Part shown: positions 42,998-51,767 of the stretch, piece by piece
Layout of the letters: each line of letters opens with the position of its first letter
Position numbering within the stretch: the stretch's first letter is position 1
Assembly (NCBI RefSeq): GCF_040436365.1
Contig: NZ_AP026369.1
Span: forward strand, 62,001-126,000
DNA from: Hydrogenimonas sp. SS33
GTDB taxonomy: Bacteria > Campylobacterota > Campylobacteria > Campylobacterales > Hydrogenimonadaceae
Length of the DNA stretch: 64,000 bases
Reading direction: 5' to 3'
The notes under the pieces: generated by a model
Seen by the model: the letters and a program-made list of their open reading frames with translations, nothing else
Databases searched by the model: none
Told to the model about the DNA's origin: nothing
Position numbers and translations under genes: made by a program

Positions 42998-45256
42998 ATG
43001 AGAGCGGTTGGATATCTGTGGATCGGCTTGCTGATTTTCTCTTCATTTATGGGATGTGGCGGAGGTTCATCCGGGTCATCGTCCATCAACACCGCTGTTT
43101 TCGTAGATTCACCGGTAGACGGATTGGCGTATGAACGAAGCGAAGGAGAAAAAGGGGTAACAAAAAACGGTGGGCAATTTCTCTTTTCCGACGGTGAAGT
43201 TGTCACGTTCAGGTTGGGAAACGTGACGCTTGGTTCAGTGCGGATGAACGGGAGTAAAAACATTGTGACTCCGATGGATCTTGTGACAAATGCAGCGGGA
43301 AAAGATGTGGATTTGGATGATCCCAGAGTGATTGCCATCGCAAGATTTCTGCTATCTGCAGATGAGGATGACGATGCTGACAACGGCATTCAAATTACGG
43401 ATTCTCTCAGGAAAAAACTGATGGAAAAACCAGCGATAGAACTTGATAAAAATGAGATATCCGATGCTGTCATCGCCGCCTATCTGGATCGTCCTGTAGA
43501 CAAAATCGTATCGAAAGACCGGGCGAAGCAACATCTATTGGAGGTACAAAACCGTATCTCCGACGGAAAATATGACCAATCGGACGGAGAAAGCGGGTAT
43601 CCGGAAACCGGGCAGGGTGGTTCATCCGGCACGGCAGGGAACGGCGGCGGAACTGGAAACGGCGGAGTCGGGGCCGTTTCGGGCGACTATACTCTTCTGG
43701 CCTGGAACGATTTGGGTATGCACTGCATGGACGGGAACGATTATTCCGTTTTTTCCATTCTCCCTCCCTACAACAACCTGACGGCCCAGTTGATCGCCAA
43801 AGGCGATAAACCCGAAATGGTTGAAAGAGGTGTCACATTGACCTATGAAGCAATACCATCCCTGAATGGAAAATTGAATACCCAAAGTGCCACAAAAACC
43901 AATTTTTGGGATTATGCCAAACTCCTTTACGGCAAAGCGCTCTCTCCCAATGTCGGACTGGCGGGTAAACGGTACGATCAGAATCCAAAAGGCCAGACAC
44001 TGGATTATGATACCGACCACCACTGGTGGAAAGCGGAGGGTATTCCCGTCACACCCTATAACGACGATGGCAGTTTCAACAGTTATCCGATGGTGAAAGT
44101 GACGGCGAGGGATACCGCAGGCAAGATCGTGGCGCAGACGACCACCGTGCTGCCGGTGAGTGACGAAATGGATTGCCGCAAGTGCCACGGCTCCGATAGC
44201 AATGTTTTGGAAGCCAAACCCGCGGCGGGATGGGTCCGACTGAACGATCCCGAAAAAGATTACAAATACAACATTCTCCGGTTGCATGACGAAAAAGAGC
44301 CTTCGGCTGTCGCAGATCATCTAAAATCTTTGAAATCGAAGGGGTGGGATTACAACAGTGCGGGTCTCGAAGCGACCGCAAAATCCGGGACTCCCATTCT
44401 CTGTGCGGCATGCCACCGGTCCAATGCTCTTCCGGGTTCGGGAGTCGACCTTATCAAACCGCTGACTAGGGTCATTCACAGCCATCATGCCGATGTTACC
44501 GATCCGTATTCGGGGATGGCGCTCGACAACGCTTTGAACCGAAATGCATGTTACGCATGCCATCCGGGCGCGACCACCCAGTGCCTGCGCGGAGCCATGG
44601 GGGGCGCGAAAGGGGGGAACGGTCAAAACATCATTCAGTGCCAGAACTGCCACGGTTCCATGCGTGCCGTCGGGGCCGCCAACCGGGAAGGATGGCTGGA
44701 TGAACCCAACTGTCAGGCCTGTCATCAGGAGGGGAAAAGATACAGGGACGGCATTGTGGATCAAAAAACAGGAACGCTTCGTCAGGCGATTGATCGACGC
44801 TTTGCCACCACCCCTGATACACCGTTACCCGGGAAAACTCTTTACCGGTTCAGCAGCGGTCACGGCGGTATGAAATGCGAAGCGTGCCACGGGTCCACCC
44901 ATGCGGTCTATCCTTCCGTCAAACCGGAAGACAATGTCCAAAGCATGGCACTGCAGGGACACAGCGGAACGATAGGGTCCTGTACGGTGTGCCATACCGT
45001 GATGCCGAATACGTCGGAAGGTGGACCGCACGGCATGCATTCCGTCGGTCAGGTATGGGTCGATGCGCATAAACACTATGCGGAAAGAAATTTGCAAAAA
45101 TGTGCCGCCTGTCATGGAGCGGATTATCGGGGATCTCCCCTCTCTGCCACGATGCAACCGAGAACCTTCGTCCTGGAACACCGTACAAAAACATTCGCCA
45201 TGAAACATCAGGTCAGCTGTTACGACTGCCACGACGGCCCGAACGGCGATGATTGA
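42998..45256 (+). CDS. Nine-haem c-type cytochrome lipoprotein
   Basis: 752 residues from ATG 42998 (AAAGGAGG upstream). A lipoprotein signal ends in FSSFMGC-GGG, so the mature protein is lipid-anchored. An N-terminal beta-rich domain (VFVDSPVDGLAYE, GGQFLFSDGEVVTFRLG) and a Gly/Ser linker precede the haem domain. Nine CxxCH sites: CRKCH, CAACH, CYACH, CQNCH, CQACH, CEACH, CTVCH, CAACH, CYDCH. It probably passes electrons to an extracellular or periplasmic acceptor. The gene is AT-richer than its neighbours, which may mean transfer. No conduit porin or inner-membrane partner is adjacent. Its role in metal or sulfur respiration is open. Confidence 0.85.
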   Translation: MRAVGYLWIGLLIFSSFMGCGGGSSGSSSINTAVFVDSPVDGLAYERSEGEKGVTKNGGQFLFSDGEVVTFRLGNVTLGSVRMNGSKNIVTPMDLVTNAAGKDVDLDDPRVIAIARFLLSADEDDDADNGIQITDSLRKKLMEKPAIELDKNEISDAVIAAYLDRPVDKIVSKDRAKQHLLEVQNRISDGKYDQSDGESGYPETGQGGSSGTAGNGGGTGNGGVGAVSGDYTLLAWNDLGMHCMDGNDYSVFSILPPYNNLTAQLIAKGDKPEMVERGVTLTYEAIPSLNGKLNTQSATKTNFWDYAKLLYGKALSPNVGLAGKRYDQNPKGQTLDYDTDHHWWKAEGIPVTPYNDDGSFNSYPMVKVTARDTAGKIVAQTTTVLPVSDEMDCRKCHGSDSNVLEAKPAAGWVRLNDPEKDYKYNILRLHDEKEPSAVADHLKSLKSKGWDYNSAGLEATAKSGTPILCAACHRSNALPGSGVDLIKPLTRVIHSHHADVTDPYSGMALDNALNRNACYACHPGATTQCLRGAMGGAKGGNGQNIIQCQNCHGSMRAVGAANREGWLDEPNCQACHQEGKRYRDGIVDQKTGTLRQAIDRRFATTPDTPLPGKTLYRFSSGHGGMKCEACHGSTHAVYPSVKPEDNVQSMALQGHSGTIGSCTVCHTVMPNTSEGGPHGMHSVGQVWVDAHKHYAERNLQKCAACHGADYRGSPLSATMQPRTFVLEHRTKTFAMKHQVSCYDCHDGPNGDD

Positions 45257-45331
45257 CCGTTTCCAGAGTGAAAAAATTTGGTGTTTTGATCATCTCGAAT
45301 GTAAAAGGAAAAGAAAAAATTGAAGAGGCCT

Positions 45332-46057
45332 ATGCCAACAGAATACGAACTGACCATCATCGTTCCCGTTTATAACGAAATCGAGAGCCTTCCCAGGCTG
45401 GGCAGGGTGCTGCGTGACTATCTGGACAGGGCGTCACGAAAAAGCTGTGTGCTTTTCGTCGACGACGGCTCCACCGACGGCAGCGGCAGCGCGATTCACG
45501 CCCTCTGCCGGGAAGAGCCGCGGTTTTTTTGCCTCTCCTTCCGGAAAAACCGGGGGCTGAGTACGGCGATCAAAGCGGGGATCGACCACTGCAAAACCCC
45601 GCTGCTGGGCTACATCGACGCCGACCTTCAGACGATGCCCGAAGATTTCGAGCGGCTGCTGCCTTACATCGACGAATACGACGCCGTCGTCGGCTACCGG
45701 GCCGAGCGCAAGGACAGCCTGAGCAAAAAGATCCAGTCGAAAATCGCCAACGCCGTGCGCCGCGCCATGATCGGTGACGGCATCATCGATACGGGGTGCC
45801 CGCTCAAACTCTTCCGCACCGACCTGTGCAAAAAAATCCCCTTCTTCGACGGCATGCACCGCTTCTGGGCGGCTCTGATCCTGCTGGAAGAGGGCCGTGT
45901 CAAACAGGTGCCCGTCCGCCACTTCGAGCGCACCGCCGGAAAATCGAAATTCAACTTTTTCAACCGCTCCCTCCGGCCGCTGCAGGATATGCTCGCTTTC
46001 CGGTGGATGAAAAGCCGACATATCCGCTATGTCATCGTCTCCGGGAGGCTGCCTTGA
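45332..46057 (+). CDS. GT2 polyprenyl-phosphate glycosyltransferase (ArnC/DPM1-like)
   Basis: 241 residues. GT-A motifs: TIIVPVYNEIESLPRL, FVDDGSTDGSG, the metal site GYIDADLQTMPED, and a conserved DTGCPLKLFR with FDGMHRFW. It would load a sugar onto a polyprenyl phosphate on the inner face of the membrane. ATG 45332 has GAGG close by; a TTG at 45320 is an alternative start. It overlaps the LAB_N gene (TTGA). The three-gene set with LAB_N and an ArnT-like transferase points to modification of lipid A or another envelope glycan. Confidence 0.85.
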   Translation: MPTEYELTIIVPVYNEIESLPRLGRVLRDYLDRASRKSCVLFVDDGSTDGSGSAIHALCREEPRFFCLSFRKNRGLSTAIKAGIDHCKTPLLGYIDADLQTMPEDFERLLPYIDEYDAVVGYRAERKDSLSKKIQSKIANAVRRAMIGDGIIDTGCPLKLFRTDLCKKIPFFDGMHRFWAALILLEEGRVKQVPVRHFERTAGKSKFNFFNRSLRPLQDMLAFRWMKSRHIRYVIVSGRLP

Positions 46058-46701
46058 GCACGCCCTGGTGGGTCTTTGGCGTCGGATTTGCAGCCCAGGG
46101 GCTCTTTTCGGCCCGGCTGCTGGTGCAATGGATCCATTCCGAACGGATGCGCCGTGTCATGACTCCGGAGCTCTTTTGGGAGTTGAGCCTGCTCGCCTCT
46201 TTTCTGATGTTTCTCTACGGATGGCTGAGGGACGATTTTGCCATCGTGCTGGGGCAGAGCATCGGCTATTTCATCTATATCCGCAACATGCAGCTTCAGC
46301 ACAGCTGGCAGCGCCTGCCCAAAGGCCTTCGGCTCTTCTTTCTGCTCTTTCCGCTGCTGGTGCTGGGATACGGTTTCAACAACGGCGATCTCGACACCCT
46401 CCGCTTCTTCCACAACCCGGACATCCCCCACTGGCTGCTGGTGTGGGGGAGTGCGGGGCAGGTGCTCTTCACCTTCCGCTTCGTCTACCAGTGGTTCTTT
46501 TCGGAGCGTGCACGCCGCTCCCATCTGCCGCTTGGGTTTTGGATCATCAGTCTCGCCGGGTCTTCGATGATCCTCCTCTACGCCGTTTTGCGCCGCGACC
46601 CCGTGCTCTTTCTGGGACAGATTTTCGGGTTTGTCGTCTATCTGAGAAATGTGCGGCTCCATTTTCTGGATCGGGAAAACCATGGCTGCATTAAGCATTG
46701 A
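46054..46701 (+). CDS. Tandem LAB_N-domain membrane protein
   Basis: 215 residues from TTG 46054 (GGGAGG upstream, overlapping the GT2 stop). It contains two copies of the small lipid-A-disaccharide-synthase N-terminal (LAB_N) domain: FSARLLVQWIHSERMRRVMTP and FTFRFVYQWFFSERARRSHLP, each with two or three helices. Such proteins accompany GT2 and ArnT-type genes and may move the lipid-linked sugar across the membrane. Role inferred from context. Confidence 0.8.
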   Translation: MSTPWWVFGVGFAAQGLFSARLLVQWIHSERMRRVMTPELFWELSLLASFLMFLYGWLRDDFAIVLGQSIGYFIYIRNMQLQHSWQRLPKGLRLFFLLFPLLVLGYGFNNGDLDTLRFFHNPDIPHWLLVWGSAGQVLFTFRFVYQWFFSERARRSHLPLGFWIISLAGSSMILLYAVLRRDPVLFLGQIFGFVVYLRNVRLHFLDRENHGCIKH

Positions 46702-48310
46702 CCGCAAAACGCTGCTTTTGCTGCTCTTCGCCGCTGTCGTATTGTTGATAGGGGCGGGCAGTTACGGGGTCATCGAAACCAGTGACGCCCGGTATGCCGA
46801 GATCGCCCGGGAGATGCTGCAAAGCCGCGACTGGCTCCACCCCTCTTTGCTTGGGATCCACCACTACCACAAACCGCCGCTGACCTACCAGATCACGGCG
46901 CTGGGGTATGGACTTTGGGGCATCAACCCCTTCGGTGCGCGCTTTTTCCTCCAGATGTCGGTGGTGTTGCAACTGCTGCTTATCTACCTGACCGCCCGGC
47001 GCCTGGGGCTGGATGCGCGCGTCGCCCGGTGGGCCGCGGCCGTCTACTTCTCCTTTCCCCTGGTACTCGCCTCCTCCCGTACCCTGACCACCGACTCTTT
47101 TCTGACCACCTTTGCTCTGGCAGCCGTCTACAGCTGGGTCGGTTATCGCCGGGAGGGGCGGGCGCGATGGCTCTATCTGCTCGCTCTGTGGCTCGGACTT
47201 GGCTTTCTGACCAAAGGGCCGGTTATTCTGATCGCTCCGGTGCTCTTCGCACTCTTCTGGCGCCCGGAGACCGCAGGCCGTGCCGCGCCCAGGTACCACA
47301 AACTTTTCGCCGCCGCTCTTTTCGTGCTGCTGTCTGCTTCCTGGTTCCTCTATCTGGCCCGCGAAAACCCCGCTTTCTGGAGCTATTTCATCGAGCGGCA
47401 GACCATCCAGCGCTTCGGAAGCAACGTGTTTCACCGCCATGAGCCCTTCTGGTACTACTGGCTCTACGCCCCGCTGGTCGGCCTGCCCTGGCTGGCGGCG
47501 CTGCCGTGGCTTTGGGCCCGGGCGGAGGCCGGGGGAGAAAAGAAGCTTCTTCGCGCCCTTCTGTTGGCCGGATTGGCGGGCATGCTCTTCTTCTCGCTCT
47601 CCTCTTCCAAACGCATCCTCTACATCCTCCCCCTCTTCGGATTCTTCGCATTGGCCGTTGCCATGCTGATCGACCGGCTGGGTGCGTCGGATGCCGAAAG
47701 GCTGGAGAGAGGTGTGAAAGCCTATGCCGTCGGTATAGCCCTCCTCTTTGCCGCCGCGCCGTGGCTGCCCCTGCCCGGGGTGCATCTTCCCGCCGTCGTC
47801 ACCCTTTACGCCCTGGGGGCGCTGCTTGCTCTGGCGGGGCTGGGAAGATGGAAGATCTTTTCCAAAAGCAGGGCGGTGCTTGCCGCGGTGATCGCCTCGA
47901 CCCTGTTGCTGCTGGCCGCGACAGCGACCTTGAGCCGCTCCCCCGAATCTTTCAAAATCGCCGACCCCGTCGCCCGATGGATTCGGGCCCGTCACCTGCA
48001 GGAAAGGACCGTCCTGGTCTACGACCGGCGCCTACCTTCTTTGGCTTTCACCCTCAAAAAGCCGATCGTATCGCTCTATGACTGCAGCCGGGACCTTGAC
48101 AGGGAAACGCGGTTCGAAAAAGACGAGAGATGGAGAGAAAACCTGTATAATCTCAAAGACCCGAAAGAGCGGAAGCGGCTGAAACGGGCGCTTTCAAACA
48201 CCGACTATCTGCTGGTTCTTTTTGCCAAAAAGCTGCCCGAAAACCGGCGATGGCTGATCGAAAAGCTCCCCCATGTCGGGAAAATCGGGCGCTGGACGGT
48301 CTATTACTGA
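46682..48310 (+). CDS. ArnT/PMT-type (GT83) lipid glycosyltransferase
   Basis: 542 residues from ATG 46682. A GT-C membrane enzyme with about twelve helices. The first periplasmic loop carries the catalytic pattern ETSDARYAEIAREML, with HKPPLTYQ following and GFLTKGP later. ArnT-type enzymes transfer a sugar from polyprenyl phosphate to lipid A or a protein. A C-terminal periplasmic domain is present. It overlaps the LAB_N gene by 20 bp. The sugar is unknown because no arn biosynthesis genes are here. Confidence 0.82.
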   Translation: MAALSIDRKTLLLLLFAAVVLLIGAGSYGVIETSDARYAEIAREMLQSRDWLHPSLLGIHHYHKPPLTYQITALGYGLWGINPFGARFFLQMSVVLQLLLIYLTARRLGLDARVARWAAAVYFSFPLVLASSRTLTTDSFLTTFALAAVYSWVGYRREGRARWLYLLALWLGLGFLTKGPVILIAPVLFALFWRPETAGRAAPRYHKLFAAALFVLLSASWFLYLARENPAFWSYFIERQTIQRFGSNVFHRHEPFWYYWLYAPLVGLPWLAALPWLWARAEAGGEKKLLRALLLAGLAGMLFFSLSSSKRILYILPLFGFFALAVAMLIDRLGASDAERLERGVKAYAVGIALLFAAAPWLPLPGVHLPAVVTLYALGALLALAGLGRWKIFSKSRAVLAAVIASTLLLLAATATLSRSPESFKIADPVARWIRARHLQERTVLVYDRRLPSLAFTLKKPIVSLYDCSRDLDRETRFEKDERWRENLYNLKDPKERKRLKRALSNTDYLLVLFAKKLPENRRWLIEKLPHVGKIGRWTVYY

Positions 48311-48312
48311 CT

Positions 48313-48431
48313 GATGTTACGCAAAGCTTGAGCAAAGTCCAAGCTTTGGCGGGGACTGGCCGTTCCCTGCACCCCCCTAAAGCTACGAAATCGTAGATTT
48401 CGAGAGGACGTTACGCCTTTTGCGTAATGTC
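48313..48431 (-). repeat. Multi-hairpin interspersed element, copy 4 (R4), inverted
   Basis: Reverse-strand copy nearly identical to R1 at 4195. It keeps the CTACGA/TCGTAG stem, GGGAAC/GTCCCC (one mismatch) and CAAAGCTTG/CAAGCTTTG. It starts two bases after the ArnT-like stop, but is oriented opposite to that gene. It ends inside the leader of the next operon. Confidence 0.85.
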
Positions 48432-48522
48432 TGTTATTGAATTTTTCGATCCACTCTTCACACAATCTTCATTTTCCTCCTCTAAACTTCAAACCATGAA
48501 AATCCACATTGAAAGGATGGTG

Positions 48523-49548
48523 ATGAAATACATTCCCCGCATCCCTCTGCCAACTTTCGCGTTTCTGATGCTCTTTTCCGCGGAATTCACCTACTACCTT
48601 CTGATTCTGCAAACAGGCATTGTGGAGTATCACCACTCCCTGCTGTCTGAGGTATGGATGGTGCCTGCCGGCGGGATGATCGGCATTCTTCTCTCCATAG
48701 GAGCCTATCCCCGGAGGCGGTGGCTGATGCCCTCTCTGCTTTTTGTGCAACTGCTTCTCTCTTTTTCCTACGCCTCCGCCAACGGATGGGAACTCTTCCT
48801 TCTGGGATTGATCAGCGGCCTGACGGCGCCGATGCTCATCGCGCTGGTGCCACGGCTCTGGGTCGTCGCCGTGGCGTTGGCGTTCTCCTATCTGTTCGGT
48901 ACCTGGGTATTCGACGTTCCGGCCATCGACAGAACCTCCATCGCCGTGTCCCTTTCCGCCGTCGCCCTCGGCGCGTCGTTTCTGGGCGATATGCGGCCCG
49001 CAAAGTGCGGGAGCGGCACGGTATCGCTTTACAGCATGGGCAACATCTTTCTCTGGCTGCTGCTCGATGCCGCACTTTTCGAAACCCTTTCGAGGGATGC
49101 GGTGATGCATCTGTGGGGCGAGGAGGGGTTTGCCTTTCCCATCATCCTCTTTCATCTCATCGGCCTTGCCGCCGCCTACGGCATGCGGTCGTACCGGCAT
49201 AACGACGCCCTGCTTCTGGGACTCTTCGCGTTCGCCTACGCCACCTACGCATCCGGCAGCCAGGCATGGCTATGTGTGGTCTACCCCTTCGTCATCTCCT
49301 ACTACAACGTCGTCATCATGGAAAAACTGATCCGCCTTCCCTACACGAAGGTCGCCATGGCCTCCCTCAGCCTCTGGGCGGCGTCCGGGCTGGGGCTTCT
49401 CATCGCCCTCTCCCACACCTTCGCCATCGCCTGGACGGTTCTGGGGCTGCTGTTTGTCAACTATATGGCCCAATCCACCGGATTCCGGGCGCTTTTTTCT
49501 TTGGGAAAAGGCTTTCCTCTCATCCCCGATAAAAGGAGTGCACTATGA
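48523..49548 (+). CDS. Polytopic membrane protein of unknown function
   Basis: 341 residues from ATG 48523 (AAAGGA upstream). About ten hydrophobic helices with short loops (LPTFAFLMLFSAEFTYYLLIL, GWELFLLGLISGLTAPMLIALV, NIFLWLLLDAALFETL). The shape recalls half of an MFS carrier, but I see no signature motif. It overlaps the YceI gene by four bases and leads the 48.5-54.7 kb operon. I do not recognise the family. Confidence 0.65.
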   Translation: MKYIPRIPLPTFAFLMLFSAEFTYYLLILQTGIVEYHHSLLSEVWMVPAGGMIGILLSIGAYPRRRWLMPSLLFVQLLLSFSYASANGWELFLLGLISGLTAPMLIALVPRLWVVAVALAFSYLFGTWVFDVPAIDRTSIAVSLSAVALGASFLGDMRPAKCGSGTVSLYSMGNIFLWLLLDAALFETLSRDAVMHLWGEEGFAFPIILFHLIGLAAAYGMRSYRHNDALLLGLFAFAYATYASGSQAWLCVVYPFVISYYNVVIMEKLIRLPYTKVAMASLSLWAASGLGLLIALSHTFAIAWTVLGLLFVNYMAQSTGFRALFSLGKGFPLIPDKRSAL

Positions 49549-50078
49549 AACGGATGATTTTCACGATACTGCTGGCGGCATCGGGCCTCTTCGCCGCTAA
49601 TCTCTCGGTCGAAAAGGGTGTCGTCAAGGCCCATACGGAGGTTTTCGGCGATTCGACGATCGACCCCGAAACCCGGGGGCTCACCTCCCGCCTGACAATG
49701 GCGGGTATGCCCGAAACGATCCAGGGAAGCGTCGACATTTCGATGACCGTTCTCAAAAGCGACAACGCCAAAAGGGACGAGCATATGATGGAGGCGATCG
49801 AAGCGGATCGTTTCCCCCGGGCGACCTACACGTTCGAAAAGGTGACGAAGAAGCGGGGCGACGGCTATGTCGTCGAAGGGGTATTGACGTTTCACGGCGT
49901 CAAAAGGCCGCTGAAGATCGACGCCAGGATCTTCAACGGTGCCCGGACCCTCTCCTTTGCGGGCCATTCCTCCTTCAACATGTCCGACTACGGCGTACAG
50001 CCGCCCAAACTCCTCTTTCTGACGGTGCGCGACCGTATCGACCTGGCCATCGACGTCACATTCAAAAAAGAGCGGTGA
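49545..50078 (+). CDS. YceI-family periplasmic lipid-binding protein
   Basis: 177 residues: signal peptide MKRMIFTILLAASGLFAANL, then a YceI lipocalin-like barrel (VFGDSTIDPETRGLTSRLTM, VDISMTVLKSDNAKRDEHM, YVVEGVLTFHGVKRPLKIDA). Family members bind polyprenyl or quinone-like lipids. It sits between the polytopic membrane protein and an ABC exporter, so it may carry a hydrophobic ligand for them. Confidence 0.85.
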   Translation: MKRMIFTILLAASGLFAANLSVEKGVVKAHTEVFGDSTIDPETRGLTSRLTMAGMPETIQGSVDISMTVLKSDNAKRDEHMMEAIEADRFPRATYTFEKVTKKRGDGYVVEGVLTFHGVKRPLKIDARIFNGARTLSFAGHSSFNMSDYGVQPPKLLFLTVRDRIDLAIDVTFKKER

Positions 50079-50085
50079 GAGTGGC

Positions 50086-51156
50086 ATGTTCAAATCTTTT
50101 TTCCGACACAAGACCAAAACGCTGCTGATCCTTCTCTCGGCGACCTCCGCCATCGCGTCGATCTTCATGATTACGGCGCTTGGAAACGGCATCATAGAAA
50201 TGTACGCCTCCATGCTCAAAACCGACGGCGACATCATCGTCATGCAAAAAGGGGTCGCCGATACCTTTTTCTCCGACGTCAACCGCTCCCTGATCGGCCC
50301 CATTTCCAAAATCGACAATGTCCGGTCGGCCCAGGGGGTCATCGTCGGGGCGGGGGCGATCGATTCTGTGCCGATCGCCGGGATCTACGGTGTGACGCGG
50401 AACCGTTTCCAAAACTACGCCCTTCGCAGCGGCCGCTACCCCAAAGAGAACGAGGCGATCGTCGGCGAGAGTATCGCCAATCTGCTGGAGGATCCCCGCG
50501 AGATTCACCTGATGGGCAAACCCTTCCGGGTTTCGGGCATCTACAAAAGCGACATCGGATTCGAAAACGGCGGGGTGGTCGTCAACATCGCCGATGCGGA
50601 AAAACTCTTCAACAAGAGTGCCTCTTTCCTGCTCGTCTCCCTTGAGGATCTGGGCAAAGGGGTCGATGACGTGATTGCGAAGATCCGAAAACTCGATGAC
50701 GATATCGAGGTGAAATCGACCAACGATTTCATCGACAATTACAACCAGTTCAAAATCATCCGGATCTCCAGCGGCGTGATCGCCTCCATCTCCTTTTTCA
50801 TGGGCTTTCTGGCGATCGTCAGCCTCATGAGCATGATGATCAACGACCGGCGGTACGAATTCGGCATCAAACGGGCGATGGGCATCTCCCAGGCGAGGAT
50901 CGTTGGGGAGATCGTCGTGGAGGTGGCGGCGTTGACACTGGTTGCGTTCGCGATGGCCTACGGCATCAGCCTGCTCCTGCTGGAGTGGCTGCAGCACATC
51001 CCGAAATTCCAGGGCTACCTGAGCGGCGAGATCGACCTGCGGCTCTTTCTCGAACTGCTGGCCGGCTCCCTCGCCATGGCCCTGACGGGGGCGCTCATAC
51101 CCGCCTTTCTCGCGGCGCGGGTTGATCCGATCATTCTCATCAACAGGGGGCAGTAG
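50086..51156 (+). CDS. FtsX/MacB-like ABC transporter permease
   Basis: 356 residues. One N-terminal helix (TLLILLSATSAIASIFMITAL), a periplasmic MacB-PCD-like domain, then three helices (GVIASISFFMGFLAIVSLMSMMI, VAALTLVAFAMAYGISLLLL, LAGSLAMALTGALIPAFLAA). YEFGIKRAMGIS is a standard FtsX coupling segment. It pairs with the ATPase that overlaps its stop. Such transporters move lipoproteins or act as mechanotransmitters rather than importing. Confidence 0.85.
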   Translation: MFKSFFRHKTKTLLILLSATSAIASIFMITALGNGIIEMYASMLKTDGDIIVMQKGVADTFFSDVNRSLIGPISKIDNVRSAQGVIVGAGAIDSVPIAGIYGVTRNRFQNYALRSGRYPKENEAIVGESIANLLEDPREIHLMGKPFRVSGIYKSDIGFENGGVVVNIADAEKLFNKSASFLLVSLEDLGKGVDDVIAKIRKLDDDIEVKSTNDFIDNYNQFKIIRISSGVIASISFFMGFLAIVSLMSMMINDRRYEFGIKRAMGISQARIVGEIVVEVAALTLVAFAMAYGISLLLLEWLQHIPKFQGYLSGEIDLRLFLELLAGSLAMALTGALIPAFLAARVDPIILINRGQ

Positions 51157-51767
51157 TGTTACGACTCGAACATGTTTCCCACCGGTACGAAAACGAGCCG
51201 GTGCTGCACGATATCTCCCTCTCCTTCGAGCCGGGGAGTTTCAACATCGTCACGGGCGAAAGCGGCAGCGGCAAGTCGACCCTTCTTTCCATCGTCTCCA
51301 CCCTTCTGAAGCCGTCGGAGGGGAAGATCTACTTCGACGGCGTGGAGAGAGGCGAGATCGGAGATATCGACCGCTTCAGGAACCGAAACATCGGTTTTGT
51401 CTTCCAGTTTCACTATCTCATCGGCCATTTGAGCGTGTACGAAAACGTCGCCCTCGTCACGAAAAAGGGGCGCAAGGCGATCATGGTGCTGCTGGAGCGT
51501 CTCGGCATCGCCGAACTGGCGGGGAAACATCCCGACCAGATCTCCGGCGGGCAGCGCCAGCGCGCCGCCATCGCAAGGGCGCTGATCAACGAGCCGCGCT
51601 ATCTCTTCGCCGACGAACCCACGGGCAATCTCGACTCGAAAAACTCGGAAATGGTCTTCGACCTGCTTCGGCAGATCGACGCGACCCGGATCGTCGTGAC
51701 CCACGACAGAAACATTCTGCGGCCTACGGACCGTCTCATCGAACTCAAGGATGGCAAACTATGTTGA
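51156..51767 (+). CDS. LolD/MacB-like ABC transporter ATPase
   Basis: 203 residues from GTG 51156, which shares a base with the permease stop (TAGTG; AGGGGG upstream). Walker A GESGSGKST, Q-loop region FVFQFHYLIGHLSVYEN, signature ISGGQRQR, Walker B YLFADEPTGNLD and H-loop VVTHD are all intact. It energises the FtsX-like permease. It overlaps the next gene by seven bases. Confidence 0.9.
   Translation: MLRLEHVSHRYENEPVLHDISLSFEPGSFNIVTGESGSGKSTLLSIVSTLLKPSEGKIYFDGVERGEIGDIDRFRNRNIGFVFQFHYLIGHLSVYENVALVTKKGRKAIMVLLERLGIAELAGKHPDQISGGQRQRAAIARALINEPRYLFADEPTGNLDSKNSEMVFDLLRQIDATRIVVTHDRNILRPTDRLIELKDGKLC

Noticed and set aside
48427-48522. Upstream start for the 48.5 kb membrane protein
   Set aside because: It begins inside element R4 and encodes a polar leader; ATG 48523 has AAAGGA and leads straight into the first helix.
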